DNA of 37,554 nt from Planctomycetota bacterium (GTDB taxonomy: Bacteria; Planctomycetota; UBA1135; UBA2386), in assembly GCA_028281765.1 (NCBI GenBank), contig JANQJF010000004.1, positions 90,384-127,937 on the forward strand, read 5' to 3'. Under the pieces are notes generated by a model, which was given only the letters and a program-made list of their open reading frames with translations, did no database searches and was not told the origin of the DNA. Positions 24,962 to 33,050 of this stretch are shown here, in pieces (position 1 is the stretch's first letter; each line of letters begins with the position of its first letter). The position numbers and the translations under genes are program-made.

Positions 24962-26011
24962 ATGCAGTTCCCGACCTTCCTGTGCGTCGCCGCCGCCATC
25001 GCCGGCGCGACGCTTTCCGCCCAGTCGACGAGCCGACCCGGCGCGGCGAAGAAGTCGGCCCACGTCGAGCGCATGGCCGGCCTGTTGGGCGACCCGGACT
25101 CGCGCGGGGTCGCGCTGCGTTCGCTCGCGTCGCTCGGCGAAGCCGGTCGCGAGAGGATCGCGACGGCAATGCGCGCCGAGGACGACGCCATCGCGTACGC
25201 CGCGATCGCCGAGATGCGTCGGATCGCCGGAGACCCGAGGGATCGCAAGGCCGTCAAGCACGCCAAGACGACGCTGAAGAAGTGGGAGGACGACTGCTAC
25301 TACCTGATCACGGACTACAGCGACAACGAGATCTTGCGCGTGACCCAATCGGGGCAGGTGATCCACAAGCTGACCGAGCAGTACGGCGTCTGGGACGCCG
25401 AAGCCCTGCCGAACGGCAACACCTTGATCGTCGAGTTCGCGCTCGGCCGCGTCGTCGAACGCGACAAGAACGACAAAATCCTGTGGGAGTTCGCGAGCCT
25501 GAGGAACCCGTACGCCGCGCAGCGCCTCGCGAACGGCAACACGCTCATCTCCGACACGTACGGGAACCGGGTCATCGAGGTCACGAAGGCGGGCCAGATC
25601 GACTGGCAGATCCAAGACATCAAGCCGCTCGACGCTGAACGTCTCCCGAACGGCAACACGCTGATCTCCGACGGCAAGGCCGGTCGAATCATCGAGGTCG
25701 ACGGCAAGGGCAAGGTCGTCTGGGAGCTCGGCAACTACCAGGGCGTCTGGGACGTCGACCGACTCGAGAACGGCAACACGCTCATCACGCAGCGTAAGGC
25801 CGGACACTCGGTCATCGAAGTCGACAAGAAGGGCAACGTCGTCTTCGAGATCAAGGACCTCACATCCCCGAGCGACGCAGACCGACTGCCGAACGGGAAC
25901 ACCGTCGTCGCGTGCGACGGCGCCGTCGAGGTCTTCGACCAGAACGCCGATCTCGTGTGGCACTACGACGTGTCGTGGGCCGTCGAGGTCAACTGGATGC
26001 GGGCGCGCTGA
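24962..26011 (+). CDS. Exported beta-propeller protein (arylsulfotransferase/PQQ-like repeats)
   Basis: The 349-residue product has a short signal peptide (residues 1-20, ending near LSAQ), an alpha-helical segment at about 30-115 that resembles HEAT-like helices (LLGDPDSRGVALRSLASLG), and a six-bladed propeller. Blades carry the phrase LPNGNTLI or close variants every 39-41 residues (five copies), each followed by a strand such as GRIIEVD and an aromatic end (VWEL, DWQI). This matches ASST-like or NHL/PQQ-type propellers, but catalytic His residues of arylsulfotransferases are not evident. GAGG about 8 nt before ATG 24962 supports the start. It follows the cytochrome-like gene by 127 bp, and its end overlaps the convergent DUF2809 gene by 23 bp. 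Confidence 0.8.
   Translation: MQFPTFLCVAAAIAGATLSAQSTSRPGAAKKSAHVERMAGLLGDPDSRGVALRSLASLGEAGRERIATAMRAEDDAIAYAAIAEMRRIAGDPRDRKAVKHAKTTLKKWEDDCYYLITDYSDNEILRVTQSGQVIHKLTEQYGVWDAEALPNGNTLIVEFALGRVVERDKNDKILWEFASLRNPYAAQRLANGNTLISDTYGNRVIEVTKAGQIDWQIQDIKPLDAERLPNGNTLISDGKAGRIIEVDGKGKVVWELGNYQGVWDVDRLENGNTLITQRKAGHSVIEVDKKGNVVFEIKDLTSPSDADRLPNGNTVVACDGAVEVFDQNADLVWHYDVSWAVEVNWMRAR
25411..25930 (+). repeat. Tandem propeller-blade repeats inside the gene at 24962
   Basis: The nucleotide motif GAACGGCAAC (GAACGGGAAC in the last copy) recurs at 25411, 25531, 25648, 25768 and 25891, a period of 117-123 bp. It encodes the NGNT core of each blade. These are coding repeats, not a CRISPR array. Confidence 0.85.
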
Positions 26012-26375
26012 CGCGAAGCCGGACTGTCGCGTGGAGAATCACGCCCAGCGCGGCCCCGCCGACGTACGCCGGCAGGTCCTGCCAGGAGAACACGGTGCCG
26101 AACACGAGCGCGAACGCCGAGTGCAGCTCGTAGAGTGCCCGCGGCACCGGCGTGAGCTGGAAGAACTCCACCGCGAAGCTGATGGCGACGCAGATGCAGA
26201 ACGCGCGAAGGATCGTCAGTCGCGGCCACAAGACGAGTAGCAGCACGTAGACCAGCGTCGACCACAGCGCGACGCCGCCATACTTCGCGATCGCTCCGTC
26301 GAACGCCGCGCGCAGCCCGAGCCCCGACAGGAGCACGGCGACGGCGAGCTGCATCCACCGCGCGCGCTCGTTCAT
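25989..26375 (-). CDS. DUF2809-like small membrane protein
   Basis: The 128-residue protein has about four hydrophobic segments and the family signature ISFAVEFFQLTPVPRALYELH followed by GTVFSWQDLPAYVGGAALG, which resembles DUF2809/VanZ-like membrane proteins of unknown function. Translation starts at ATG 26375, overlapping the stop of the upstream GT4 gene by 4 nt (ATGA), so it is the last gene of the glycosyltransferase operon. Its 3' end overlaps the convergent propeller gene by 23 bp. The frame is open upstream to 26426 but that would lie inside the GT4 gene. A role in handling a lipid-linked or glycan product of the operon is only suggested by position. Confidence 0.75.
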   Translation of the reverse strand: MNERARWMQLAVAVLLSGLGLRAAFDGAIAKYGGVALWSTLVYVLLLVLWPRLTILRAFCICVAISFAVEFFQLTPVPRALYELHSAFALVFGTVFSWQDLPAYVGGAALGVILHATVRLRVSAPASS

Positions 26376-27685
26376 CGCCGCCGCAGGAAGTCGTCGGGCG
26401 GCGCCTTGCGATCCGCGCGCTGGCACGCGGACCAGTTGCGCCGCTCGGCGCGCCGGAACATCGCGCGCGCGCGACGTTCCGGAGTCATCAGGACGTCGCC
26501 GTCGAGCGGCGCGCGCTCGCCGCGTTGCGCGGCCGCGTAGTCGTGCAGCAGGCGAGCCGCGACTCGCTCGGCGGGCTCGAGGATCGGCACCGCCGGCGTT
26601 TCGAGCGCCTGCAGCCGCGCCTCGTCGAGCAACACCATCGCGAGCGCGCCCGCGTCGCCGGGCGGGAAGAACACCGACGACTTCTCAGCGGCGTGCTCGC
26701 GAAACGAGGGCAAGTCCGATGCGATGATCGGCAAACCAAGGCACTGCGCCTCGTCGATCGTCATCCCATAGGACTCGTGGCACAGAGACGGCAGCACCGC
26801 GTAGTCCGCCTCGATCTGTCCGAGGTCGTCCGGCGTGAAGGCGCCGTGCAGCGTGACGGGCATCTGCTGCGCACGCGTCGCGAGGCGATCGCGATAGGCG
26901 GGATCGTGAGCTTCGCCGTACACGTCGAGTGTCCACCCGGAACCGATGGAGAAGAGCGCATCCAGCACGAGGTCGAGCCCCTTGTCCGGATAGAGACTGC
27001 CCCACGTCACGAGTCGACGCTGGCGCGACTCGCGTTCCGGAAGGCGCGGCGGCACGCGCAGCAGCGGCGGCGGCGTGACGCCGATCTCACCGAACTCGAC
27101 GTCCGCGGTCGCTTGCACCCCCGCGGCGTGCGCCCGGCACGGCGCGTAGCGGAGGTGCGCGGCGCGGATCTCGTCGGCGAAGTCGTCGCGATGGTCGCGG
27201 AGCGCTTCCGCGCGCTCCGCCGCGCCGACGTGCACGCTGCAGTCCGGTGGCTCCGGCTCGTCGGCATCGTGGCGCCGCACGGGGGTCGCGAACGTCGTGA
27301 AGTAGTCGTGCATCGTCACGGCCGTCGCGCATCCCGCCGCACGCGCGATGCGCACGAGGTCACTCGTCAGTCGGATCCAATGGTGCACGTGCACGACGTC
27401 CGGGCGTTCGGCCGCAAGCAGCTCAGCGAAGCGCGCCCCCACCTCCGGCGACCAAGTCTTCGGCCACTCTTCGAAGTAGAGGTCCTCGCGGTGCATCCGC
27501 AGCACGCGCAGTCCATCGACGTCGAGCTCATCGACGCGTTCGCTCGGCGCGACCTCGATCGAGCCGGTGACGACCGCGACTTCGTGTCCCGCCCCCTGCA
27601 TCGCACGCGCGAGCGCCTCGACCGCGAGTTCGGTACCGCCGGTCAACTCGGGCGCGAAGCCGTGCAGCACGTGGAAGATCTTCAC
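26372..27685 (-). CDS. Glycosyltransferase family 4 protein
   Basis: This 437-residue GT-B enzyme has the GT4 opening KIFHVLHGFAPELTGGTELAVEALA (the GG loop contacts the donor), VVHVHHWIRL, the mid-protein VTWGSLYPDKGLDLVLDAL and the C-terminal HESYGMTIDEAQCLGLP (EX7E) followed by a DLPSFREHA stretch. The open frame runs far upstream, but the real start is GTG 27685, which overlaps the stop of the preceding GT2 gene as GTGA. The C-terminal 60 residues are Arg-rich (RRARAMFRRAERRNW). Third gene of a four-gene operon with two GT2 enzymes and a DUF2809 protein. Donor and acceptor are unknown. Confidence 0.88.
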   Translation of the reverse strand: MKIFHVLHGFAPELTGGTELAVEALARAMQGAGHEVAVVTGSIEVAPSERVDELDVDGLRVLRMHREDLYFEEWPKTWSPEVGARFAELLAAERPDVVHVHHWIRLTSDLVRIARAAGCATAVTMHDYFTTFATPVRRHDADEPEPPDCSVHVGAAERAEALRDHRDDFADEIRAAHLRYAPCRAHAAGVQATADVEFGEIGVTPPPLLRVPPRLPERESRQRRLVTWGSLYPDKGLDLVLDALFSIGSGWTLDVYGEAHDPAYRDRLATRAQQMPVTLHGAFTPDDLGQIEADYAVLPSLCHESYGMTIDEAQCLGLPIIASDLPSFREHAAEKSSVFFPPGDAGALAMVLLDEARLQALETPAVPILEPAERVAARLLHDYAAAQRGERAPLDGDVLMTPERRARAMFRRAERRNWSACQRADRKAPPDDFLRRR

Positions 27686-28617
27686 GACGCGCCCTCCCGC
27701 GCCGGCGAGAAGCGCTCGACGTCTCGAACGGTGACGCGGCGACCGAAGACTCCGGCGAGGATGCCGCGCCCCTTGGCCAGCGCAGCGCGCACCCCGGTGC
27801 CGGACACGAAAGTCAAAGGCCAGAGCAGCACTTCGAACAGCAAGAACGCGAGCCAGCCGAGGAGCGTGCCGTGCTGACGGAGGTAGCGCACGGTATTGAC
27901 GGCCATCATGTACTTGCGCAGCGGCGACCGCCCGCCTCCCGACGACGCGCTGACGTCGTGCACGACCTGCACCCACGGCAGCCAGACGATCTTGTGTCCG
28001 GCCGCGCGCAGCCGCGCGCCGAGGTCGACGTCTTCCCAATACATGAAGTACGACTCGTCGAGGTAGCCGGCATCCTTCAGCGGCTCCGGCCGGAACAGCG
28101 CGCACGCGCCCGGCAGGAACTCGACGGATTCGGGGCCGTGATCCGTCGGCGCCGGCTCCCCGCCCTGGTTGTGCAAGAACACGAGATTCGGCCGGAACGC
28201 GACGCCACCACCCTGACTCCACGCGCGCCCGCGCGGATCCGCGATCGTCGGGCCGACCGCGGCGATCGCGCCGTCGTTCTCGAGAGTCGCGACGAGCGGC
28301 GCGAGGAAGCCCTCGGGCAACCGCACGTCGTTGTTCAGGAAGAGCACGTAGTCCGCCTCGATACCCTCCGCCCACACGATCCCGCGATTGACGGCCGCGC
28401 AGTAGCCGATGTTGTCGTCCAGCGCGAGAAGCTCGGCGCAGGCGCTCGCCCCGGCCGCGGCGCGCAGCCGTTCCGCCGAGTCGTCGCCCGAACCGTTGTC
28501 GATCAGCAGCACCCGCAGCGACTCGTAGCCGCACCGCTCGAGATCCTCGAGCACCTGCAGCGTCGCGCCGGGCAACCGCCAGTTCAACACGAGCGCAGCG
28601 ACGACGGGCTCAGCCAC
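27682..28617 (-). CDS. Glycosyltransferase family 2 protein
   Basis: The 311-residue protein shows the GT-A/GT2 sequence LIDNGSGDDSAERL (uracil-binding Asp), LFLNNDVRLPEGFL (the DxD region as NND), a central GACALFRPEPL acceptor loop and YWEDVDLGARLRAAGHKI with the ED catalytic base, closest to rhamnosyltransferase-like GT2 enzymes. A hydrophobic stretch near 255-280 may bind the membrane. Translation starts at GTG 28617, 8 bp inside the end of the upstream GT2 gene; its own stop overlaps the next start by 4 nt. It probably adds one sugar in a surface glycan built by this operon. Confidence 0.88.
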   Translation of the reverse strand: MAEPVVAALVLNWRLPGATLQVLEDLERCGYESLRVLLIDNGSGDDSAERLRAAAGASACAELLALDDNIGYCAAVNRGIVWAEGIEADYVLFLNNDVRLPEGFLAPLVATLENDGAIAAVGPTIADPRGRAWSQGGGVAFRPNLVFLHNQGGEPAPTDHGPESVEFLPGACALFRPEPLKDAGYLDESYFMYWEDVDLGARLRAAGHKIVWLPWVQVVHDVSASSGGGRSPLRKYMMAVNTVRYLRQHGTLLGWLAFLLFEVLLWPLTFVSGTGVRAALAKGRGILAGVFGRRVTVRDVERFSPAREGAS

Positions 28618-29668
28618 ACAGACCTCGCACGCAGGACCAGTAGACGCCGAAGAAGCGGTCGGAGCTCCGCCGCAGCCACGCCTTGAAGCCGCGATCCGCC
28701 AGGCCCGGATTCGGGGTCATCGGCGCCGCGCACAGCAGCTGCCGATCCGGCACCGAACGCAGCCGCTGCACCGGGCGCCGTCGCCGCACGACCGACGGCC
28801 ATTGGAACAGCGCGGCGAAGTGTCCGCGCAGCGCCGCGAACACGTGGCCGCGACTCGCCGCGAAGCCCGTGTAGAGGAACGCGTACGCCAACTGCGCGGG
28901 CAGCGTCAGCACGAACGTGCGCCAGCGCATGCACGCGCCGAGCACGAACCAACGGTTGCGGCAGTGCAGGTAGGTGCGGCGCGCGGGATACGGCGCGTCC
29001 GCACTCCGCATAGACAACCCGACGGTGCCCCCGAGGTGCCGACAGAGTGCATCCGGGACGAGATGCACCTCATGCCCGCACATGCGGAGACGCCAGCTGA
29101 ACTCGTTGTCCTCGTACAGGATGAACATCTTCTCGTCGAAGCCACCGACCTCCCGGTAGACACTGCGACGCGTCAGGAAGCACAGCGCGATGCCGGCGCC
29201 GACCGCACCGTCCGGTCGATCCGCAGCTTCGAGCGGCCGCAGCCAGTTGTGCAGCACGAGTGTGCCGAGGAAGTGGAGGTCCGCGTGATCGTAGTGCACG
29301 GTCGTCGCGTCGTCGCCACACAGGCTGCGCGCCTGGACCATCGCGGCGCGGTCGTGCGCGTCGTAGCGGGCACGCAAGGCCGCGAGAGCCCCCCGCTGCA
29401 AGACGACGTCATTGTCGATCAGCAGGCAGCACTCGTGGCTGGCGGCCTCGACGCCGACGTTCCGCGCCCGGGCAGGACCATGATTCCCGCCCGCATCGAC
29501 GATTTCGACATCCGGGTAGCGCTCGGCGACGAACTCGCGAGAGCCATCGTCACTGCGATTGTCGACGAGAAGAATCTCGGCGGGCGCGGGCTCCTGCGCG
29601 AGCAGTGCGTCGATGCACTCCTCGATGTATTCACGCCCGTTCCAGTTGACGACGATCGCACTAATCAC
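28610..29668 (-). CDS. Glycosyltransferase family 2 protein (first gene of glycan operon)
   Basis: The 352-residue GT2 enzyme begins directly with the first strand ISAIVVNWNGREYIEE and has LLVDNRSDDGSREFV, the metal-binding LLIDNDVVLQRG, the acceptor loop GAGIALCFLTRRSVY and ILYEDNEFSWRLRMCGH with the ED base. The last 100 residues include a hydrophobic segment (FVLTLPAQLAYAFLYTGF) and a basic tail. The start is GTG 29668; the 102-bp gap to the divergent transporter operon must hold the promoters of both. The C-terminus overlaps the next GT2 gene by 8 bp. Acceptor and donor cannot be inferred. Confidence 0.87.
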   Translation of the reverse strand: MISAIVVNWNGREYIEECIDALLAQEPAPAEILLVDNRSDDGSREFVAERYPDVEIVDAGGNHGPARARNVGVEAASHECCLLIDNDVVLQRGALAALRARYDAHDRAAMVQARSLCGDDATTVHYDHADLHFLGTLVLHNWLRPLEAADRPDGAVGAGIALCFLTRRSVYREVGGFDEKMFILYEDNEFSWRLRMCGHEVHLVPDALCRHLGGTVGLSMRSADAPYPARRTYLHCRNRWFVLGACMRWRTFVLTLPAQLAYAFLYTGFAASRGHVFAALRGHFAALFQWPSVVRRRRPVQRLRSVPDRQLLCAAPMTPNPGLADRGFKAWLRRSSDRFFGVYWSCVRGLCG

Positions 29669-29770
29669 GCCGCGCGGGATCCTACAGCTTTACCTCGTAA
29701 ACGTAACCGTTCCGGTTCCCGTCCCCGGGTCTCGGAATCTCTACGCCATCGACTACGCTGACGGGATCTC

Positions 29771-31177
29771 GTGAGCCTGCAAGACCTCAAGATCGACCGC
29801 GCGCCGAAACGCCCATCGCGTCGGCGCGGCAACCCGTGGATTGGGCGCGGAATCGTGCTGGCCGTGATCGCCGGTCTCGGCTGGCTGTTCTGGCCGCCGA
29901 TTTCGCGTTCGCTCGATCGCCTCACTCTCCCGGTCGTCCAGACCGTCCGCGTGACGGAGACCCATCCCGCGAGTCTCGGTGCCGTCCGTGGCGCGGCGGC
30001 GAACGGCTACATCGTCGCGGCCCGCCGCGCGGCGCTTTCCGCCGACACTCCCGGGCGCATCATCGAACTGCGCGTGACGGAAGGCTCGGTCGTCGCCAAG
30101 GACGATGTCGTCGCCCGGCTGTTCTCCGACGAGCTCGAAGCCGCCGTCGACCGCGCGCGCGCCGATCTCGGCAGCCGCGCGGCGCAGGTCGAGAGCGCGA
30201 CGGCCCGCGTCGACTCGGCGCGGGCGACCAAGCTCACGCGCGAGCGCAACCGCGAAGCCGCGGCCGCTCAGCTCGACGACGCCAAGGCGGCCCGCCAGCT
30301 CGCCGAGACCCAGCTCGCCCGCGAACAGCAGCTCCTCGACGAAGGGATCTCGTCCCAGGATCAGCTCGACGCGCAGCGCGAGCGCGCGGACAGAGCCAAG
30401 GCTCAAGTCACGGTGATGACCGCACGGCTCCGCGCCGCCGAAGCATCCGTAACCGACGCCGACCACCTCGAGAACGTCGCCAAGGCGGACCTCTCCGTCG
30501 CAACCGCAGCCGTCGACATCGCGACCGCCGCGCTCAAGCAGAGCGAAGCCACGCTGTCCAAGACCTACGTGCGCGCCCCGTTCGACGGCGTCGTCGTCCT
30601 CAAGGACGCCGAAGTCGGCGAAGTCGTGTCGCCGAACTCGCAAGGCGGCTCGAACGCGCGCGGTTCGGTCTGCACGATGGTCGACCTCGACTCGCTCGAG
30701 GTGCAGGCCGACGTCGCCGAGCGGAGCCTCAGCCGCGTGTCGGTCGGCGCTCCCGCCAACATCTACCTCGACGCGTTTCCCGATCGGGTCTACCCCGGCC
30801 GCGTCGACCGGATCTGGCCGACCGCTGATCGGCAGAAGTCCACGGTCGAGGTCCGCGTCGCGTTCGACGAGAGAGACCGCGACCTGCGGCCCGACATGAG
30901 CGCGCGCGTCGTGTTCCTCGAAGAGCGCGTCGAGACCGATGCCGCGGCCCCACCCCGCATCGTGATCCCCGAAGAGTGCATCGTGCAGATCGACGGCCGC
31001 TCCGGCGCGTTCGTCGTCGAGCGTGACAGCGTGCGCTTCGTCACGCTCGAACTCGGCCCCCGGCGCGGCACCCGCGTCACGGTCGAAGACGGGCTCACGC
31101 CGGGGCAGGACGTCGTGCGCAAGCCACCCTCCCACCTCCAAGACGGCGACCGTGTCCGCCGCGAAGACCAGCAATGA
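29771..31177 (+). CDS. Periplasmic adaptor subunit (HlyD/MacA-like membrane-fusion protein)
   Basis: The 468-residue protein has one N-terminal membrane anchor (about 25-42), then a lipoyl-like half motif (AALSADTPGRIIELRVTEGSVVAKDD), a long alpha-helical hairpin (about 118-270, rich in Ala, Arg and Gln) and the second half motif (KTYVRAPFDGVVVLKDAEVGEVV), followed by beta-barrel and membrane-proximal domains. This is the layout of adaptors that link an inner-membrane pump to an outer-membrane channel. It is the first gene of a four-gene ABC system, with overlap to the ATPase gene as ATGA. Start is GTG 29771. No TolC-like channel gene lies in the window. Confidence 0.9.
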   Translation: MSLQDLKIDRAPKRPSRRRGNPWIGRGIVLAVIAGLGWLFWPPISRSLDRLTLPVVQTVRVTETHPASLGAVRGAAANGYIVAARRAALSADTPGRIIELRVTEGSVVAKDDVVARLFSDELEAAVDRARADLGSRAAQVESATARVDSARATKLTRERNREAAAAQLDDAKAARQLAETQLAREQQLLDEGISSQDQLDAQRERADRAKAQVTVMTARLRAAEASVTDADHLENVAKADLSVATAAVDIATAALKQSEATLSKTYVRAPFDGVVVLKDAEVGEVVSPNSQGGSNARGSVCTMVDLDSLEVQADVAERSLSRVSVGAPANIYLDAFPDRVYPGRVDRIWPTADRQKSTVEVRVAFDERDRDLRPDMSARVVFLEERVETDAAAPPRIVIPEECIVQIDGRSGAFVVERDSVRFVTLELGPRRGTRVTVEDGLTPGQDVVRKPPSHLQDGDRVRREDQQ

Positions 31178-31887
31178 CCGAGAATCAGATCGAGCTGCGC
31201 GGCGTGCGCCGCTCTTACGAACGTGGCGGCGAACGCCTCGACGTGCTGCAAGGTCTCGACCTGACGATGGCCACAGGCAGCTTCCATGCGCTCATGGGCC
31301 CGTCCGGATCCGGCAAGACGACGCTGCTCAACCTGATCGGCGGCCTCGACCAACCCGACGCCGGGGAAGTCTTCGTCTGCGGCGAGGACCTCGCCAGACT
31401 CTCGAATCAGGAGCTCGCTCAGTGGCGCGCCGACCACGTCGGCTTCGTCTTCCAGGGCTTCAACCTGTTGCCCGTGCTCACGGCCCGCGAGAACGTCGAG
31501 CTGCCGCTGCAGCTCACTCCGCTCTCGCGCGCAGACCGTCGCGCGCAGGCGGAGCGCGCGCTCGAACTCGTCGGCCTGACCGAGCGCATGACGCACAAGC
31601 CGTCCGAGCTGTCCGGGGGCCAAGAGCAGCGCGTCGCCATCGCTCGCGCGATCGCGATGGATCCCGACCTCATCCTCGCCGACGAACCGACCGGGGACCT
31701 CGACCGTGCGGCCGCCGAACAGGTGCTCGAGTTGTTGGGCCAGCTCAATCGCGAACTCGGCAAGACGATCCTGATGGTCACGCACGACCCCGCCGCCGCC
31801 GAGCACGCGAGCCACGTCGTCCACCTCGACAAGGGGCGTCTCGAGTCGATCACGAAGAACCCCGAGCGCGTGCGGAGCGAAGCCTGA
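31174..31887 (+). CDS. ABC transporter ATP-binding protein (LolD/MacB type)
   Basis: The 237-residue ATPase has Walker A GPSGSGKTT (42-50), Q-loop VFQGFNLLPVLT, signature LSGGQEQRVAIARA, Walker B LILADEPTGDLD and H-loop MVTHDP, all intact. The PVLTARENVELPL region is typical of the LolD/MacB/FtsE cluster that energises mechanotransmission, in which substrates stay in the periplasm and are pushed through an outer-membrane channel. The ATG overlaps the adaptor stop by 4 nt; the stop shares one base with the ATG of the first permease (TGATG at 31885). Confidence 0.93.
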   Translation: MTENQIELRGVRRSYERGGERLDVLQGLDLTMATGSFHALMGPSGSGKTTLLNLIGGLDQPDAGEVFVCGEDLARLSNQELAQWRADHVGFVFQGFNLLPVLTARENVELPLQLTPLSRADRRAQAERALELVGLTERMTHKPSELSGGQEQRVAIARAIAMDPDLILADEPTGDLDRAAAEQVLELLGQLNRELGKTILMVTHDPAAAEHASHVVHLDKGRLESITKNPERVRSEA

Positions 31888-33050
31888 TGTTGCGACTCGT
31901 GTTGCGCAACCTGCTCGCGCACAAGACGCGCAGCGCGCTGACGATGTGCTCGATGGCGTTCGCGGTGTGCCTGATGTGCATCCTGCAGGCCAGCCTGATC
32001 GGCCTCGAGTCCGCGGTGACGAACGCGGCGGTCAACCGCCTGTGGATCCAGTCGGCCGTCAGCCTCTTCGTCCCGCTGCCGATGAGCTACGAGGCGAAGA
32101 TCGAATCGGTCGCGGGCGTCGAGCACGCGTGCAAGTTCCAGTGGTTCGGCGGGATCTACCAAGACGAGTCGAACTTCTTCGCTCAGTTCGGGATTGATCC
32201 GGACTCGTTCCAGGACTGCTACCCCGAACTCGAGATCGTCGAGGGCTCGTACGAGGCGTTCGCACAGAACCGCCGCGGCTGCATCATCGGCGAGGGGCTC
32301 GCCGAGAAGTACGGATTCGCGCTCGGCGACACGGTCCCGATCATCGGCACGATCTTCCCCCGCACCGGCGGCGGCGCGTGGGAATTCGTCGTCGAGGCGA
32401 TCTACCGACCGCGCACGACGGCGATGGACCGCGTGACGATGTACTTCGATTTCGCGTATCTCGAAGAAGCGCTGCGCGCGGGTGACTCCCGGGGCGCGCA
32501 GGGCGTGGGAGTGTTCCTCGCCAAGCTGGACGACGATGCCGACCCAACGGAAGCCATGGGCGCCATCGACGGCTTCTTCGAGAATGGGCCGCAGCGCGTG
32601 CAGACCACCACCGAAGCCGAGTTCGGCCGGCAGTTCCTGTCGATGCTCGGCAACGTGCCGGCGATGCTCGCCGCGGTCGGCGGCGCCGTGCTGTTCGCGA
32701 TCTTCTTCGCCGTGCTCAACACGATGCTGGCCGCCGGGCGCGAGCGTATGCGCGCCGTCGGCATCCTCAAGGCGATGGGCTTCCGCAACGGCTTCGTGTT
32801 CTCGACGCTGCTCGTCGAGTCGCTCGTGCTCTGCACGGCAGGAGCAGCGATCGGACTCGGCATCAGCATCGGCCTCGAGGGCGGGCTGCAGTCCGCGTTC
32901 GCCGGGATGATCCAGAGCTTCGAGATCAGCAGCCAGGTCGCGCTCGGCAGCCTGGTGATCGCGATCGTCATCGGCACGGTCGCCGGCATCGCACCGGGTC
33001 GGTCCGCCGCACGCGTCTCGACGATCCAAGCCCTGAGGACACAGGCATGA
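31887..33050 (+). CDS. ABC transporter permease 1 (FtsX/MacB family)
   Basis: The 387-residue permease has the MacB-like order: an N-terminal membrane helix (about 15-38), a periplasmic domain (about 45-255) and three C-terminal helices of the FtsX type, with the coupling region AAGRERMRAVGILKAMGF. It is probably one half of a heterodimeric channel with the next gene, as the two are similar in design but only weakly alike in sequence. The ATG shares a base with the ATPase stop; the open frame extends far upstream through the ATPase gene but that is not real coding. Substrate (lipoprotein, peptide or small molecule) is unknown. Confidence 0.88.
   Translation: MLRLVLRNLLAHKTRSALTMCSMAFAVCLMCILQASLIGLESAVTNAAVNRLWIQSAVSLFVPLPMSYEAKIESVAGVEHACKFQWFGGIYQDESNFFAQFGIDPDSFQDCYPELEIVEGSYEAFAQNRRGCIIGEGLAEKYGFALGDTVPIIGTIFPRTGGGAWEFVVEAIYRPRTTAMDRVTMYFDFAYLEEALRAGDSRGAQGVGVFLAKLDDDADPTEAMGAIDGFFENGPQRVQTTTEAEFGRQFLSMLGNVPAMLAAVGGAVLFAIFFAVLNTMLAAGRERMRAVGILKAMGFRNGFVFSTLLVESLVLCTAGAAIGLGISIGLEGGLQSAFAGMIQSFEISSQVALGSLVIAIVIGTVAGIAPGRSAARVSTIQALRTQA

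Noticed and set aside
21433..25266. A 1277-codon open frame antisense to the haem-propeller gene, and similar long antisense frames at 907-2604, 7123-8616, 15956-17608, 17247-18812, 29753-31174, 32402-34255 and 34774-36768
   Set aside because: They are the by-product of strong GC bias in the real genes: products are Arg/Asp/Val-rich without any recognisable domain, while the opposite strand encodes clear protein families.
25411..25930. Regular repeats of about 120 bp that could suggest a repeat array or CRISPR
   Set aside because: They are in frame and encode propeller blades; there are no short identical repeats with unique spacers.
26426..28534. A 720-codon open frame that would fuse GT2 and GT4 coding regions in one frame
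   Set aside because: Its upstream half is the GT2 gene read out of frame (Arg/Gly/Ala-rich); the GT4 product begins at GTG 27685, which overlaps the GT2 stop.
31023..31886. An upstream extension of the first ABC permease through the ATPase gene
   Set aside because: The sequence is the ATPase gene in another frame; the permease begins at ATG 31887 with the expected first membrane helix.
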